A stretch of 64,000 bases of DNA from Ciceribacter lividus (GCF_003337715.1 NZ_QPIX01000005.1:62001-126000); one strand, 5' to 3'. Numbered from the stretch's first letter, positions 37,932 to 48,726 are shown. Notes: generated by a model from the sequence alone, not told the origin. Numbers and translations are program-made.

Positions 37932-38521
37932 CCACCGCAACCGGAACCGCAGGCGGACGCTACCATCTCCTCGTCGCGGCAGGCGTATCGGCCCTTTTCA
38001 CAGCCGTTCTGCTCTACATGGTTGAGCATCGGGCAGCGATCCTGCGCTCCGGCGCGGAGATCGTGCTGAAGACGGTGCCGGTCGATCCGCGTGATCTTCT
38101 GCGTGGAGACTATGTCGTGCTGTCTTACGAGGTGTCCCGGATTCCCGTCTCCCTCGTCAAGGGCGACTGGCCGGCGCCCGGAAGCTGGACGCGGATGAAC
38201 GTGCGGCTGAGACCGGGGCCGGACGGCTACTGGACGGTCGCCGAGGCCGCTTTCGGCGATCTTCCGCCGGCGGAGGGCTCGGTGGTTCTGCGCACGCAGC
38301 GTTTCCGTCTTTATACGACGCCGGCCGACGACGGGGGCGAGATCTCCGTCGACTACGGCATCGAGCGCTATTACGTGCCGGAGGGCGAGGGCAGGCCGAT
38401 CGAGGATGCGCGTAACGACGACGAGGTGTCCGTCGCGGCCCGTGTCGGGGCCGGCGGGCAGGCGCAGATTCGCGAACTCAGGGTGCGTGGCGTGCCTGCC
38501 TACGAGGAGCCGCTCTACTGA
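37928..38521 (+). CDS. GDYXXLXY family protein
   Basis: 197 residues. One N-terminal membrane anchor (LLVAAGVSALFTAVLLYMVEH, about residues 13-33), then the name-giving motif GDYVVLSYE (about 60) after VDPRDLLR, and a C-terminal repeat of the beta fold with VDYGIERYYVPEGEGR. The family is coupled to DUF2157 membrane proteins. Together they look like a membrane complex with an external domain; no function is established. Confidence 0.85.
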   Translation: MTTATGTAGGRYHLLVAAGVSALFTAVLLYMVEHRAAILRSGAEIVLKTVPVDPRDLLRGDYVVLSYEVSRIPVSLVKGDWPAPGSWTRMNVRLRPGPDGYWTVAEAAFGDLPPAEGSVVLRTQRFRLYTTPADDGGEISVDYGIERYYVPEGEGRPIEDARNDDEVSVAARVGAGGQAQIRELRVRGVPAYEEPLY

Positions 38522-38633
38522 GCCGGGCCCGAGCTCGGCCGTCATTTTTCCTTTGCGCGGACGGAAACGGGTGATATAGAGACGCGCGCTCCGGAGGGGC
38601 CATGCGCGAAGGCAGCATGCGGTTCTTTTGGGC

Positions 38634-38718
<85 letters not shown>

Positions 38719-38776
38719 GGATCGCCGCGCGGGCTGCCGGGAGGGGCAAAACAGCCGTTCCTGTCACCCCTTGCGC

Positions 38777-38795
38777 CATTTTGCCTGGCAAAATG
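38777..38795. repeat. Perfect nine-base dyad upstream of tig
   Basis: CATTTTGCC-T-GGCAAAATG (38777-38785 and 38787-38795). It lies between tRNA-Leu and trigger factor, about 110 bases before the tig start. It may be an operator or a short hairpin at the end of the tRNA transcript; no T-tract follows. Confidence 0.4.
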
Positions 38796-38903
38796 CTTGA
38801 AGATTGCGTACCAGCCACGCCCGGGAAAGAAGAATTCCGGCGTCGTGCTCAATGAAAACCACCGGCTGTCCGAGCACGGCCGCCACGACATGAAGGTAAG
38901 AAC

Positions 38904-40385
38904 ATGCAGGTTATCGAAACGCTCGCTGAAGGGCTGAAGCGCGAAATCAAGGTCGTCGTTCCGGCCAAGGACATGGAACAGCGGATGAACGAGCGCCTCG
39001 CCGAGGCCAAGGACAAGGTCCGCATCAACGGTTTCCGCCCGGGCAAGGTGCCGATGTCGCACCTGAAGAAGGTCTACGGCAAGTCGATCATGGCCGAGCT
39101 CGTCAACGAGATCATTCGCGAAAAGCCGAGCGCGATCCTTTCCGAGCGCGGCGAGAAGTCTGCGACCCAGCCCGAAGTCACGATGACCGAGGACGAGGCC
39201 GAAGCCGACAAGATCCTGAACGCAGAAGCCGATTTCGAGTTCACGCTCTCCTACGAAGTCATTCCGCCGATCGAGCTGAAGCCGGTTTCCGGCCTCAAGG
39301 TCGTGCGTGAAGTCGTCGACATCGAAGAAGGCGAAGTCGAAGACCAGATCCGCAAGATCGCCGAAAGCGCCCGCAGCTACGAAACCAAGAAGGGCAAGGC
39401 CGCCGACGGCGACCGCGTCACCATGGATTACGTCGGCAAGGTCGACGGCGTTGCCTTCGACGGCGGCACCGACACCGATGCCGAGCTCGTTCTCGGCTCG
39501 AACCGCTTCATCCCCGGCTTCGAAGACCAGCTCGTCGGCGTCAAGGCCGGCGATGAGAAGGTCATCACCGTCACTTTCCCGGAAGACTATCCGGCCAAGA
39601 ACCTCGCTGGCAAGGAAGCGACGTTCGACATCACGGTCAAGGAAGTTGCCGCTCCGGGTGAGGTCGAGCTCAACGACGAACTCGCCACGAAGCTCGGCAT
39701 CGAATCGCTCGAGCGCCTGAAGGAAGTCGTCCGCGGCCAGATCGAAAGCCAGTTCGGCTCGGTCACCCGTCAGAAGGTCAAGCGTCAGATCCTCGACCAG
39801 CTCGACGAGATGTACAAGTTCGAAACCCCCGCACGCCTCGTGGAAGCCGAGTTCGAAAACATCTGGCGCCAGATCAACACCGATCTCGCCCAGTCCGGCA
39901 AGACCTTCGAGGATGAAGACACCACCGAAGAAAAGGCCCGCGACGAATACCGCACGCTCGCCGAGCGCCGCGTCCGCCTCGGCCTCGTCCTCTCCGAAAT
40001 CGGCGAAAAGGCCGGCGTCGAAGTCACCGAGGAAGAAATGCAGCGCGCTCTCTATGCCCAGCTGCAGCAGTTCCCGGGCCAGGAAAAGCAGATCCTCGAC
40101 TTCTTCCGCAAAACGCCGGGCGCTTCCGCCTCGCTGCGTGCGCCGATTTTCGAAGAGAAGGTTGTTGATCACCTGCTCGGCGAAATCGACGTCACCGACA
40201 AGAAGGTGACCAAGGACGAGCTGCTCGCCGACGACGAAGCCGAAGGCGCTGAAAAGCCGGCCAAGAAGGCAGCCCCGAAGAAGAAGGCGGCTGCCAAGGC
40301 CGAAGACGCCGCCGAAGGCGAGGAAGCCGCTCCGAAGAAGAAGGCTGCCCCGAAGAAGAAGGTTGCCGAAGGCGACGCCGAGTAA
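38904..40385 (+). CDS. tig: Trigger factor
   Basis: 493 residues. N-terminal ribosome-binding domain with [18 protein letters not shown] (signature GFRxGKxP, about residues 44-58), central FKBP-type peptidyl-prolyl isomerase domain ([19 protein letters not shown], about 170-235), and the helical C-terminal chaperone domain. A Lys/Ala-rich tail of about 50 residues ([16 protein letters not shown] type) is longer than in E. coli but usual in Rhizobiales. It binds nascent chains at the ribosome exit tunnel. A terminator follows directly. Confidence 0.96.
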   Translation: MQVIETLAEGLKREIKVVVPAKDMEQRMNERLAEAKDKVRINGFRPGKVPMSHLKKVYGKSIMAELVNEIIREKPSAILSERGEKSATQPEVTMTEDEAEADKILNAEADFEFTLSYEVIPPIELKPVSGLKVVREVVDIEEGEVEDQIRKIAESARSYETKKGKAADGDRVTMDYVGKVDGVAFDGGTDTDAELVLGSNRFIPGFEDQLVGVKAGDEKVITVTFPEDYPAKNLAGKEATFDITVKEVAAPGEVELNDELATKLGIESLERLKEVVRGQIESQFGSVTRQKVKRQILDQLDEMYKFETPARLVEAEFENIWRQINTDLAQSGKTFEDEDTTEEKARDEYRTLAERRVRLGLVLSEIGEKAGVEVTEEEMQRALYAQLQQFPGQEKQILDFFRKTPGASASLRAPIFEEKVVDHLLGEIDVTDKKVTKDELLADDEAEGAEKPAKKAAPKKKAAAKAEDAAEGEEAAPKKKAAPKKKVAEGDAE

Positions 40386-40410
40386 TCAGATCCCGTTTCG
40401 GGATTGGGAA

Positions 40411-40438
40411 GGGGCTGCCCGTCGGGCGGCCCCTTTTT
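40411..40438 (+). terminator. Rho-independent terminator of tig
   Basis: GGGGCTGCCC (40411-40420) pairs with GGGCGGCCCC (40424-40433, one G-T pair) around loop GTC, followed by TTTTT. It insulates tig from the hydrogenase cluster. Confidence 0.88.
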
Positions 40439-40628
40439 GCATGGTGCGGTTCAGCGATTGCCTCCTGCGCAGCCCGCAAGTGCCGGCCGTCGTCGCAGGC
40501 AAGAGGCACCGCGCTGGCCGGCTTCTGAGGGTGATGTCACCGAGACGAGAAGAGGCCGTCCCGTTGACCGGCCGCGGACGAGGTGTCAAACATGGCGGAT
40601 CGCGAGAAGAGCAGGGCGGCGCATCCGA

Positions 40629-41624
40629 ATGACCAATCTCCTGTGGCTGCAGGCCGGAAGCTGCGGTGGGTGCACCATGTCGGTGCTCGACCACGGCGCA
40701 CGCGGCTGGGTGCGTGAGCTGCAGAATTTCGGCATCGATCTCCTCTGGCATCCCTCGCTCAGCGAGGAAAGCGGCGAAGAGGCGATCGCCATCCTCGGTG
40801 ACGTCGCGGCGGGACGCACGCCGCTCGACTTTCTCTGTATCGAGGGTTCGATCCTGCGCGGCCCGAACGGAAGCGGGCTTTACAACCGGTTCGCCGGCAC
40901 CGGCCGCACAATGCTCTCCTGGGTCAGGGAACTGGCGCCGCTTGCCGACTACTGCATCGCCGTCGGTACCTGCGCCTCCTATGGCGGCGTCCATGCCGCC
41001 CAGCCCGACCCTGCGGACGCTTCCGGCCTGCAATACGAAGGCTCGATCTCGGGCGGTGTGCTGGGGCCGGATTTCCGTGCACGTTCGGGCCTGCCGGTGA
41101 TCAATGTCGCCGGCTGTGCGCCGCATCCGGGCTGGATCATGGAGACGCTGGCGGCGCTTCAGATGGGCGACTTCGACGAGAGCGATCTCGATCGCCTCGG
41201 CCGGCCGAAATTCTTCGCCAAGACGCTTGCCCATCACGGCTGCGAGCGCAACGAATACTACGAGTTCAAGGCAAGCGCCGAGAAGCTCTCCGATCTCGGC
41301 TGCCTGATGGAACATCTCGGCTGCAAGGCGACACAGGCCGTCGGCGACTGCAACCAACGCGCATGGAACGGTGGCGGTTCCTGTACGCATGGCGGCTTCT
41401 CGTGCGTGGCCTGTACGTCGCCGGCTTTCGAGCAGACGGAGGATTTCCTGAGAACGCCGAAGGTGGGCGGCATTCCCGTCGGCCTGCCGCTCGACATGCC
41501 GAAGGCGTGGTTCGTGGCGCTTGCCGCGCTCTCGAAGTCGGCAACACCGGATCGTGTCCGGCAGAATGCGACCTCGGACCGGGTGGTCCGCGATCCGCGA
41601 CGGGCGGGCGGGCACGACGAATGA
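40629..41624 (+). CDS. hupU: Regulatory [NiFe]-hydrogenase small subunit HupU/HoxB
   Basis: 331 residues from ATG 40629, with no signal peptide, so cytoplasmic. LQAGSCGGCTMSVLDHG gives the proximal-cluster cysteines as C-G-G-C, VGTCASYGGVHAA lacks the extra cysteine of O2-tolerant enzymes, and CERNEYYEFKAS... CLMEHLGCKATQAVGDCN carries the distal and medial cluster ligands. HupU with HupV forms the H2 sensor (group 2b) that controls HupT. It overlaps hupV by four bases (ATGA). Nothing like a Tat signal is seen, unlike HupS. First gene of the cluster, just after the tig terminator. Confidence 0.93.
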   Translation: MTNLLWLQAGSCGGCTMSVLDHGARGWVRELQNFGIDLLWHPSLSEESGEEAIAILGDVAAGRTPLDFLCIEGSILRGPNGSGLYNRFAGTGRTMLSWVRELAPLADYCIAVGTCASYGGVHAAQPDPADASGLQYEGSISGGVLGPDFRARSGLPVINVAGCAPHPGWIMETLAALQMGDFDESDLDRLGRPKFFAKTLAHHGCERNEYYEFKASAEKLSDLGCLMEHLGCKATQAVGDCNQRAWNGGGSCTHGGFSCVACTSPAFEQTEDFLRTPKVGGIPVGLPLDMPKAWFVALAALSKSATPDRVRQNATSDRVVRDPRRAGGHDE

Positions 41625-43063
41625 CGCGTGTGATCGCCGGCCCCTTCAACCGTGTCGAGGGTGACCTCGAAGTCGCGCTCGACATCCAGGACGGCGTCAT
41701 CGCCCGGGCCGAGGTGACGGCGACGCTCTATCGCGGCTTCGAGCAACTGCTTTCCGGGCGCCCGGGTCTCGATGCGCTGGTGATCGCGCCGCGTATCTGC
41801 GGCATCTGTTCCGTGTCGCAGTCGATTGCCGCGGCCACCGCGCTGCGCAATCTTGCGGGCGGGCTTGCCGCGCCGAATGGCTATATCGCCGCCAATATCG
41901 CCCATGCGGCGGAAAATATCGCCGATCACCTGACGCATTTCTATCTCTTCTTCATGCCGGATTTTGCCCGTGCCGAATATGCCGGACGGCCGTGGTTCGA
42001 GAACGCGGCCGGTCGCTTCAAGGCAGCGAGTGGCAGCGGTTCCGCTGTCTTCCTGCCGCGCCGCCGGCGCCTTCTCGAGGTGATGGGGATCATCGCCGGC
42101 AAGTGGCCGCATTCGCTCGCTTTCCAGCCGGGTGGTACGACGCGGGCGATCGACGTCGGCGAAAGGGTACAGCTTGCCGCCATTCTCGGCGAACTCCAGG
42201 TCTTCCTGGAGGAGACCGTTTTCGGCGTCCCGCTCGACGAAATATTCGCGATGGAGACTCCGGAGGAGCTTTCGAACTATGCCGAGCGGGCGCGGGGCGA
42301 TTTCCCGTTCTTCCTGACGATTGCCGCCGATCTCGGCCTCGGGAGCATGGGAAGGGGGGCGAGCCCGCTGTTGTCCTTCGGAGCTTATCACGAGGCGAAC
42401 GACTCCTATTTCAAACGCGGCGCCGCATCGGCGGACGGCACGGTTGCTCAGCTGGATGTCGCGGCGATTTCCGAGGACGCGACCTGCGCATGGTTTGCGC
42501 CGACCAGTACCGATCCGGCGCTTGCCGAGACGCTGCCGTCGGCTGAAAAGGCGAATGCCTACTCCTGGGCCAAGGCGCCGCGGCTTTCCGGCAGGCCGGC
42601 CGAGGTCGGCGCAGCAGCCCGTCTTGCCGTCTCCGGCCATCCGTTGATTACCGCGCTGATTGCCGAAGGCGGCGCGACCTCGGTGCGGACGCGGATTGTC
42701 GCGCGGCTCCTCGAGGCGGCGATCCTCGTGCACGCGAGCCAGGGCTGGTGCCGGCAATTGCGGCTGAAGGAAGAGTTCTGCGCCCATTTTGCGCTACCGG
42801 ACGGTGCGGCGGCGGCCGGGCTGGTCGAGGCGGCCCGCGGTGCGCTCGGCCACTGGGTCGGCCTCAGGGAAGGCCGCATCAGCCATTACCAGATCATCGC
42901 ACCCACCACCTGGAACTTCTCCCCGCGCGATGCCGCCGGCGTGCCGGGACCGCTCGAAAGCGCGCTCGCCGGGCTCGACACCGGTGGGCTCGGTGCGAAG
43001 TCGGCAGCGCTCCAGCATGTCATCCGCTCCTTCGACCCCTGCATGGTCTGCACCGCCCATTGA
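41621..43063 (+). CDS. hupV: Regulatory [NiFe]-hydrogenase large subunit HupV/HoxC
   Basis: 480 residues. NiFe ligands are in RICGICSVSQS (Cys60, Cys63) and the terminal DPCMVCTAH. The chain ends at that His, with no C-terminal peptide to be cleaved by an endopeptidase, as in other sensor hydrogenases. Ile62 and Phe110 occupy the positions that narrow the gas channel in Ralstonia HoxC and make it insensitive to O2. With HupU it senses H2 and signals to HupT. HupUV lies ahead of hupS, the same relative order as in Bradyrhizobium. Confidence 0.94.
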   Translation: MTRVIAGPFNRVEGDLEVALDIQDGVIARAEVTATLYRGFEQLLSGRPGLDALVIAPRICGICSVSQSIAAATALRNLAGGLAAPNGYIAANIAHAAENIADHLTHFYLFFMPDFARAEYAGRPWFENAAGRFKAASGSGSAVFLPRRRRLLEVMGIIAGKWPHSLAFQPGGTTRAIDVGERVQLAAILGELQVFLEETVFGVPLDEIFAMETPEELSNYAERARGDFPFFLTIAADLGLGSMGRGASPLLSFGAYHEANDSYFKRGAASADGTVAQLDVAAISEDATCAWFAPTSTDPALAETLPSAEKANAYSWAKAPRLSGRPAEVGAAARLAVSGHPLITALIAEGGATSVRTRIVARLLEAAILVHASQGWCRQLRLKEEFCAHFALPDGAAAAGLVEAARGALGHWVGLREGRISHYQIIAPTTWNFSPRDAAGVPGPLESALAGLDTGGLGAKSAALQHVIRSFDPCMVCTAH

Positions 43064-43130
43064 TATTCGTCAGGGCCGGTCAGTGGCTTTCCACTGTTGA
43101 CAAGCCGGTGAGCACCTGTCGACGAGGGCG

Positions 43131-43156
43131 GACGCAAGGAGCATGTTGCTCGCGTC
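43131..43156. promoter_or_regulatory. Interrupted dyad, candidate activator site for hupS
   Basis: GACGC-AAG-GAGCA-TGT-TGCTC-GCGTC: the inner arms GAGCA/TGCTC (43139-43143, 43147-43151) and outer arms GACGC/GCGTC are perfect. Its centre is about 103 bases before the predicted sigma-54 start, a normal distance for an enhancer bound by HupR/HoxA. Confidence 0.4.
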
Positions 43157-43222
43157 GGGCAAAGTAAAGAATCTCCAATGATTTCAGTTTGATGGATCAG
43201 GCTCTCTCGAAGAGCACCGATC

Positions 43223-43238
43223 TGGTCTGCTTCTTGCT
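43223..43238 (+). promoter_or_regulatory. Sigma-54 -24/-12 promoter of hupSLCDEF
   Basis: TGGTCTGCTTCTTGCT: GG (43224-43225) and GC (43236-43237) separated by exactly ten bases, with TGG and TTGCT matching consensus and TCT replacing CAC. Predicted start near 43248. Known hup structural promoters in Rhizobium and Bradyrhizobium are sigma-54 dependent. Confidence 0.65.
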
Positions 43239-43394
43239 GTCCTTAAAGTCCGTAGCCCGCCCTTGTTCTGCAGCGGGTATGTGCTGGCAAGTGGGCTCCC
43301 AAGGCTCCGGGCCCGGCGCAGCTTCACGAAAAGGATGCGGTGCGGGTCGCAGTTCCGCGACGGGCCGCTCGGGCAGGAAGGCTGGAGGAGATCA

Positions 43395-44480
43395 ATGGCC
43401 GCAACGGAAACCTTCTATGATGTCATACGCCGCCAGGGCATCACGCGCAGGAGCTTCACGAAGTTCTGCTCGCTGACCGCGGCAAGCCTCGGATTCGGTC
43501 CGTCGGGCGCCAGAGCGATGGAGGAGGCGCTGGAGACCAAGGAGCGTGTGCCGGTGATCTGGATGCACGGCCTGGAATGCACCTGCTGTTCGGAAAGCTT
43601 CATCCGCTCGGCCCATCCGCTGGTGAAGGACGTCGTGCTGTCGATGATCTCGCTCGACTACGACGACACGATCATGGCGGCCGCCGGCCACCAGGCCGAG
43701 GCGATCCTCGAAGAGACCAAGGAGAAGTACAAGGGCAAGTATATCCTCGCCGTCGAGGGCAATCCTCCGCTCAACGAGGACGGAATGTTCTGCATCGACG
43801 GCGGCAAGCCCTTCGTCGAGAAACTGAAGTGGATGGCCGAGGATGCGATGGCGATCATCGCCTGGGGCGCCTGCGCCTCGTGGGGATGCGTGCAGGCGGC
43901 CAAGCCCAACCCGACGCAGGCCACTCCGATCGACAAGGTCATCCGTGACAAGCCGATCATCAAGGTGCCGGGCTGTCCGCCGATCGCGGAAGTCATGACC
44001 GGCGTCGTCACCTTCATCACCACCTTCGGCAAGCTTCCGGAACTCGACCGGCAGGGCCGTCCGAAGATGTTCTACTCGCAGCGCATCCACGACAAGTGCT
44101 ACCGCCGTCCGCATTTCGACGCCGGCCAGTTCGTCGAGGAGTGGGACGATGAGGGCGCGCGCAAGGGCTACTGTCTCTACAAGATGGGTTGCAAGGGCCC
44201 GACGACCTACAACGCCTGCTCGACGGTGCGCTGGAACAACGGTGTCTCCTTCCCGATCCAGTCCGGCCACGGCTGCATCGGCTGCTCGGAAGAGGGCTTC
44301 TGGGACAAGGGCAGCTTCTACGACCGCCTGACCACGATCAACCAGTTCGGCGTCGAAGCCAATGCCGACCAGATCGGCAAGACGGCGGCCGGCGTCGTCG
44401 GTGTGGCGATCGCCGCCCATGCCGGCATCACCGCGGTCAAGCGGGTCACCGCCAAGAACCGCGAAAAGACCGACGCATAA
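43395..44480 (+). CDS. hupS: Uptake [NiFe]-hydrogenase small subunit, O2-tolerant type
   Basis: 361 residues from ATG 43395, preceded by GGAGGAG. Twin-arginine signal RRSFTKFCS at residues 18-26, predicted cleavage near residue 45. Proximal-cluster cysteines are C62, C64, C65, C160, C165 and C194, which correspond to 17, 19, 20, 115, 120 and 149 of mature MBH enzymes; C64 and C165 are the two supernumerary cysteines of the [4Fe-3S] cluster. Distal and medial ligands follow ([25 protein letters not shown]). A C-terminal membrane anchor ([18 protein letters not shown]) binds cytochrome b. It transfers electrons from H2 oxidation to HupC. First gene of hupSLCDEF. Confidence 0.97.
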   Translation: MAATETFYDVIRRQGITRRSFTKFCSLTAASLGFGPSGARAMEEALETKERVPVIWMHGLECTCCSESFIRSAHPLVKDVVLSMISLDYDDTIMAAAGHQAEAILEETKEKYKGKYILAVEGNPPLNEDGMFCIDGGKPFVEKLKWMAEDAMAIIAWGACASWGCVQAAKPNPTQATPIDKVIRDKPIIKVPGCPPIAEVMTGVVTFITTFGKLPELDRQGRPKMFYSQRIHDKCYRRPHFDAGQFVEEWDDEGARKGYCLYKMGCKGPTTYNACSTVRWNNGVSFPIQSGHGCIGCSEEGFWDKGSFYDRLTTINQFGVEANADQIGKTAAGVVGVAIAAHAGITAVKRVTAKNREKTDA

Positions 44481-44498
44481 CGGGGAGGGGTATCATCC

Positions 44499-46289
<1,791 letters not shown>

Positions 46290-46301
46290 GGGGGATCGGC
46301 G

Positions 46302-47024
46302 ATGACCGTGCACGAATCCCTCACCGCCTCGGACTCCCACGGCGAGACCGCCGTGGAGCGCCAGAGCGTCTATGTCTATGAAGCGCCGGTGCGCATCTGG
46401 CACTGGGTCAACGCCTTCGCGATCTTCACGCTGGCGCTGACGGGCTATTTCATCGGTTCACCTCTCCCGGCGGTGCCGGGGGAGGCGAGTGCGAACTTCC
46501 TGATGGGCTATATCCGCTTTACCCATTTCGCCGCCGGGCAGGTGCTTGCCGTGTTCCTGCTCCTCAGGATCTATTGGGCCTTCGTCGGCAACGTGCATGC
46601 CCGCCAGATCTTCTATGTGCCCTTCTGGAAGGGGCAGTACTGGAAGGAATGGTGGCACGAGGTGAAGTGGTACACGTTCCTCACCTCCAAGCCGAAGAAG
46701 TATGTCGGCCATAATCCGCTGGCGCAGTTCACGATGTTCCTCGTCTTCACCCTGCCGCTCGTCTTCATGGTGGTGACCGGGTTCGCCCTCTACAGCGAAG
46801 GCGCCGGGCGTGACAGCTGGGAATATGCGCTCTTCGGCTGGGTATTCTCGATCTTCCCGAACAGCCAGGATCTGCACACCTGGCACCACCTCGGCATGTG
46901 GGTGATCCTGCTCTTCGTGATGGTCCATATCTACGTGGCCGTCCGCGAGGACATCATGAGCCGCCAGAGCATCATCTCCTCGATGATTTCCGGCGAGCGC
47001 ATGTTCAAGGACAGGGAGGACTGA
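46302..47024 (+). CDS. hupC: Ni/Fe-hydrogenase b-type cytochrome subunit
   Basis: 240 residues with four membrane helices. IWHWVNAFAIFTLALTGYFIG, TGFALYSEG and HTWHHLGMWVILLFVMVHIYVAVRED carry the His residues expected to bind two hemes. It anchors HupSL and passes electrons to quinone. The stop codon is followed directly by the hupD start. Confidence 0.96.
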   Translation: MTVHESLTASDSHGETAVERQSVYVYEAPVRIWHWVNAFAIFTLALTGYFIGSPLPAVPGEASANFLMGYIRFTHFAAGQVLAVFLLLRIYWAFVGNVHARQIFYVPFWKGQYWKEWWHEVKWYTFLTSKPKKYVGHNPLAQFTMFLVFTLPLVFMVVTGFALYSEGAGRDSWEYALFGWVFSIFPNSQDLHTWHHLGMWVILLFVMVHIYVAVREDIMSRQSIISSMISGERMFKDRED

Positions 47025-47627
47025 ATGGCGGAGGCGGTCGCGACAGCCGCGCCGAAGGTCCTCGTCCTCGGGATCGGCAACATCCTGTGGGCCGACGAGG
47101 GCTTCGGCGTCCGGGCGGTGGAGGCCTTTCACAGGGCGTTCGAGGTGCCGGAGAACGTCACCGTGCTCGATGGTGGCACGCAGGGGCTCTATCTCGTCCA
47201 GTTCGTCAACGAGCACGACAGGCTGATCGTCTTCGACGCGATCGATTACGGGCTGGAACCTGCGACGCTGAAGCTCGTGGAAGACGACGAGGTACCGAAA
47301 TTCACCGGCGCAAAGAAGATGAGCCTGCACCAGACCGGCTTTCAGGAGGTGCTGAGCGCCGCCGATCTGATGGGGCGGTATCCCGAACGGCTTGCCCTGA
47401 TCGGCTGCCAGCCCGTCGATCTCGAAGACTGGGGTGGTCCTCTGACTGGACCTGTCGCGGCGGTGATACCCGCGGCCGTCGAACTGGCGGTCGACATTCT
47501 CGGACGCTGGGGGGGCGCGGTCACGCGGCGTCCCGAGGGAGCGGCGGTGCCGCCGCTCCTGGAAAACGACATCGATTTCGAAAGCTACGAGCGGCGCACC
47601 GCGCGCGTCGCCGGCGCCAACCTCTAG
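47025..47627 (+). CDS. hupD: Hydrogenase maturation endopeptidase HupD
   Basis: 200 residues, start immediately after the hupC stop. GIGNILWADEGFGVRAVEAF (nickel-binding Glu), FDAIDYG (Asp) and MSLHQTGFQEVLSAADL (His) are the three metal-contact motifs of the HyaD/HybD family. It cuts the C-terminal extension of HupL after nickel insertion. HupV, which has no extension, would not need it. Confidence 0.95.
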   Translation: MAEAVATAAPKVLVLGIGNILWADEGFGVRAVEAFHRAFEVPENVTVLDGGTQGLYLVQFVNEHDRLIVFDAIDYGLEPATLKLVEDDEVPKFTGAKKMSLHQTGFQEVLSAADLMGRYPERLALIGCQPVDLEDWGGPLTGPVAAVIPAAVELAVDILGRWGGAVTRRPEGAAVPPLLENDIDFESYERRTARVAGANL

Positions 47628-47637
47628 GGGAACGACA

Positions 47638-48219
47638 ATGAAGAGACTTCGTACACTCGCGCTGTTCGTGCTGGCGGCGCTTCCTGCGACCGCCGAGGCG
47701 CATACCGGCGTCGGCCTCCACAGCCACGGCTTCGAAGCCGGCTTTTCACATCCCTTCACCGGGCTCGACCACATGCTTGCGATGGTCGGCGTCGGCCTCT
47801 GGGCCGCGAGCCTCGGCGGGCGGGCGCGATACCTCGTTCCGCTCTCCTTCATGGGTGTGATGGTCGCTGGCGGGCTCCTCGGCATCGCCGGCATTGCCTT
47901 GCCGATGGTGGAAACGCTGATTGCTGCATCGGTGGCGGCGATCGGTCTTGTCGTCCTCCTGAATGTCCGGGTGCCGACGCCGATCGCCTCGGCCTTCGTC
48001 GGCGCCTGTGCGCTGTTCCACGGCCACGCCCACGGGGCGGAACTGCCTGCCATGGCAAACCAGTGGGGCTATGTCGCGGGATTCGTGCTCGCGACCGGTC
48101 TTCTCCATGCCGCGGGCCTCGGCCTCGGCATGGCGCGCTTCGGTAACGCCGAGGGACTTTTGCGCCGGGCGGCCGGCGGCCTCGTCGCCGTCGCGGGGCT
48201 TGCGTTGTTCGCCGGCTGA
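47638..48219 (+). CDS. hupE: HupE/UreJ family nickel permease
   Basis: 193 residues. A cleavable signal (MKRLRTLALFVLAALPATAEA) precedes HTGVG and HPFTGLDHMLAMVGVGLWA, the conserved His/Asp motif of HupE/UreJ; about six membrane segments follow, including FHGHAHGAELP. HupE imports Ni2+ for hydrogenase in Rhizobium leguminosarum. It lies between hupD and hupF as in that species. Confidence 0.94.
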   Translation: MKRLRTLALFVLAALPATAEAHTGVGLHSHGFEAGFSHPFTGLDHMLAMVGVGLWAASLGGRARYLVPLSFMGVMVAGGLLGIAGIALPMVETLIAASVAAIGLVVLLNVRVPTPIASAFVGACALFHGHAHGAELPAMANQWGYVAGFVLATGLLHAAGLGLGMARFGNAEGLLRRAAGGLVAVAGLALFAG

Positions 48220-48291
48220 TCGGTCCGCCATAAGGTCGATCCCGGGGGCTGGGGGTTTCCGGGTCGAGAAAGAGGAAGCAGGAGAAGGCAG

Positions 48292-48582
48292 ATGTGCATC
48301 GGAATACCCATGCGGGTCGTCGAGGCGGGCGAGTTCGAGGCGATCTGCGAACGCCACGGCGAACGACATCGCGTTTCGCTGATGCTCGTCGGGGCCCAGG
48401 AGCCAGGCACCCATCTGCTGACCCATCTCGGTTCGGCAATCCGGGTGCTCGGAACGGAGGAGGCGAGTGCGATCGACAACGCGCTCACCGGCCTCTCGGA
48501 AGCGGTCGACGGGCGTCCCTTCGAGGCGCTCTTCGAAGACCTGATTTCGCGCGAACCGGAACTGCCCGAACACCTGCGGTGA
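48292..48582 (+). CDS. hupF: HypC/HupF family hydrogenase assembly chaperone
   Basis: 96 residues starting MCIGIPMRVVEAG, the HypC/HupF start with the functional N-terminal Cys. The C-terminal half is longer than in HypC, as in HupF. It protects the large subunit, notably under O2, in R. leguminosarum. It closes the hupSLCDEF operon; a strong hairpin follows 30 bases later. Confidence 0.9.
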   Translation: MCIGIPMRVVEAGEFEAICERHGERHRVSLMLVGAQEPGTHLLTHLGSAIRVLGTEEASAIDNALTGLSEAVDGRPFEALFEDLISREPELPEHLR

Positions 48583-48612
48583 CGCTTTGTCGGGAACATG
48601 GAAAGTAAAATG

Positions 48613-48643
48613 ACAAGGGCGGAAACCTAGTTTCCGCCCTTGT
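48613..48643. terminator. Perfect 13-base-pair hairpin after hupF
   Basis: ACAAGGGCGGAAA (48613-48625), loop CCTAG, TTTCCGCCCTTGT (48631-48643). Weak T content follows on the plus strand. It separates hupF from the hupG promoter and probably ends or attenuates the structural operon. It is also about 109 bases before the predicted hupG start, so an activator site cannot be excluded. Confidence 0.65.
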
Positions 48644-48710
48644 TCGTTCTGGCGTATGCCAAAGTGGAAAAATCGCTTTCAATTCAATGGAAGGCGCCTT
48701 TTCGGTCAAC

Positions 48711-48726
48711 TGGCACGTGCTTTGCT
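48711..48726 (+). promoter_or_regulatory. Near-perfect sigma-54 promoter of hupGHIJK-hyp
   Basis: TGGCACGTGCTTTGCT matches the TGGCACG-N4-TTGCW consensus at every conserved position, with ten bases between GG (48712-48713) and GC (48724-48725). Predicted start near 48737, 36 bases before hupG. Confidence 0.85.

Larger units (their letters stand above)
43064..43394 (+). promoter_or_regulatory. 331-base regulatory region upstream of hupS
   Basis: No gene is visible. It holds a short hairpin CAGTGG/CCACTG just after hupV (43081-43096), an interrupted dyad at 43131-43156, a candidate sigma-54 element at 43223-43238 and an untranslated leader of about 145 bases before hupS. The arrangement is that of an enhancer-dependent promoter. 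Confidence 0.65.

Noticed and set aside
43167-43193. IHF site in the hupS promoter region
   Set aside because: On the minus strand ATCAA is present but the required TTR part is AAA, so the match is too weak to list.
43188-43199. FixK/FnrN box near hupS (TTGATGGATCA)
   Set aside because: The half-sites are separated by two bases instead of four and the second is imperfect.
48292-48582. hupF as a second hypC
   Set aside because: It is longer than HypC, lies at the hupE-hupG junction as HupF does, and a typical HypC is present at 55414.
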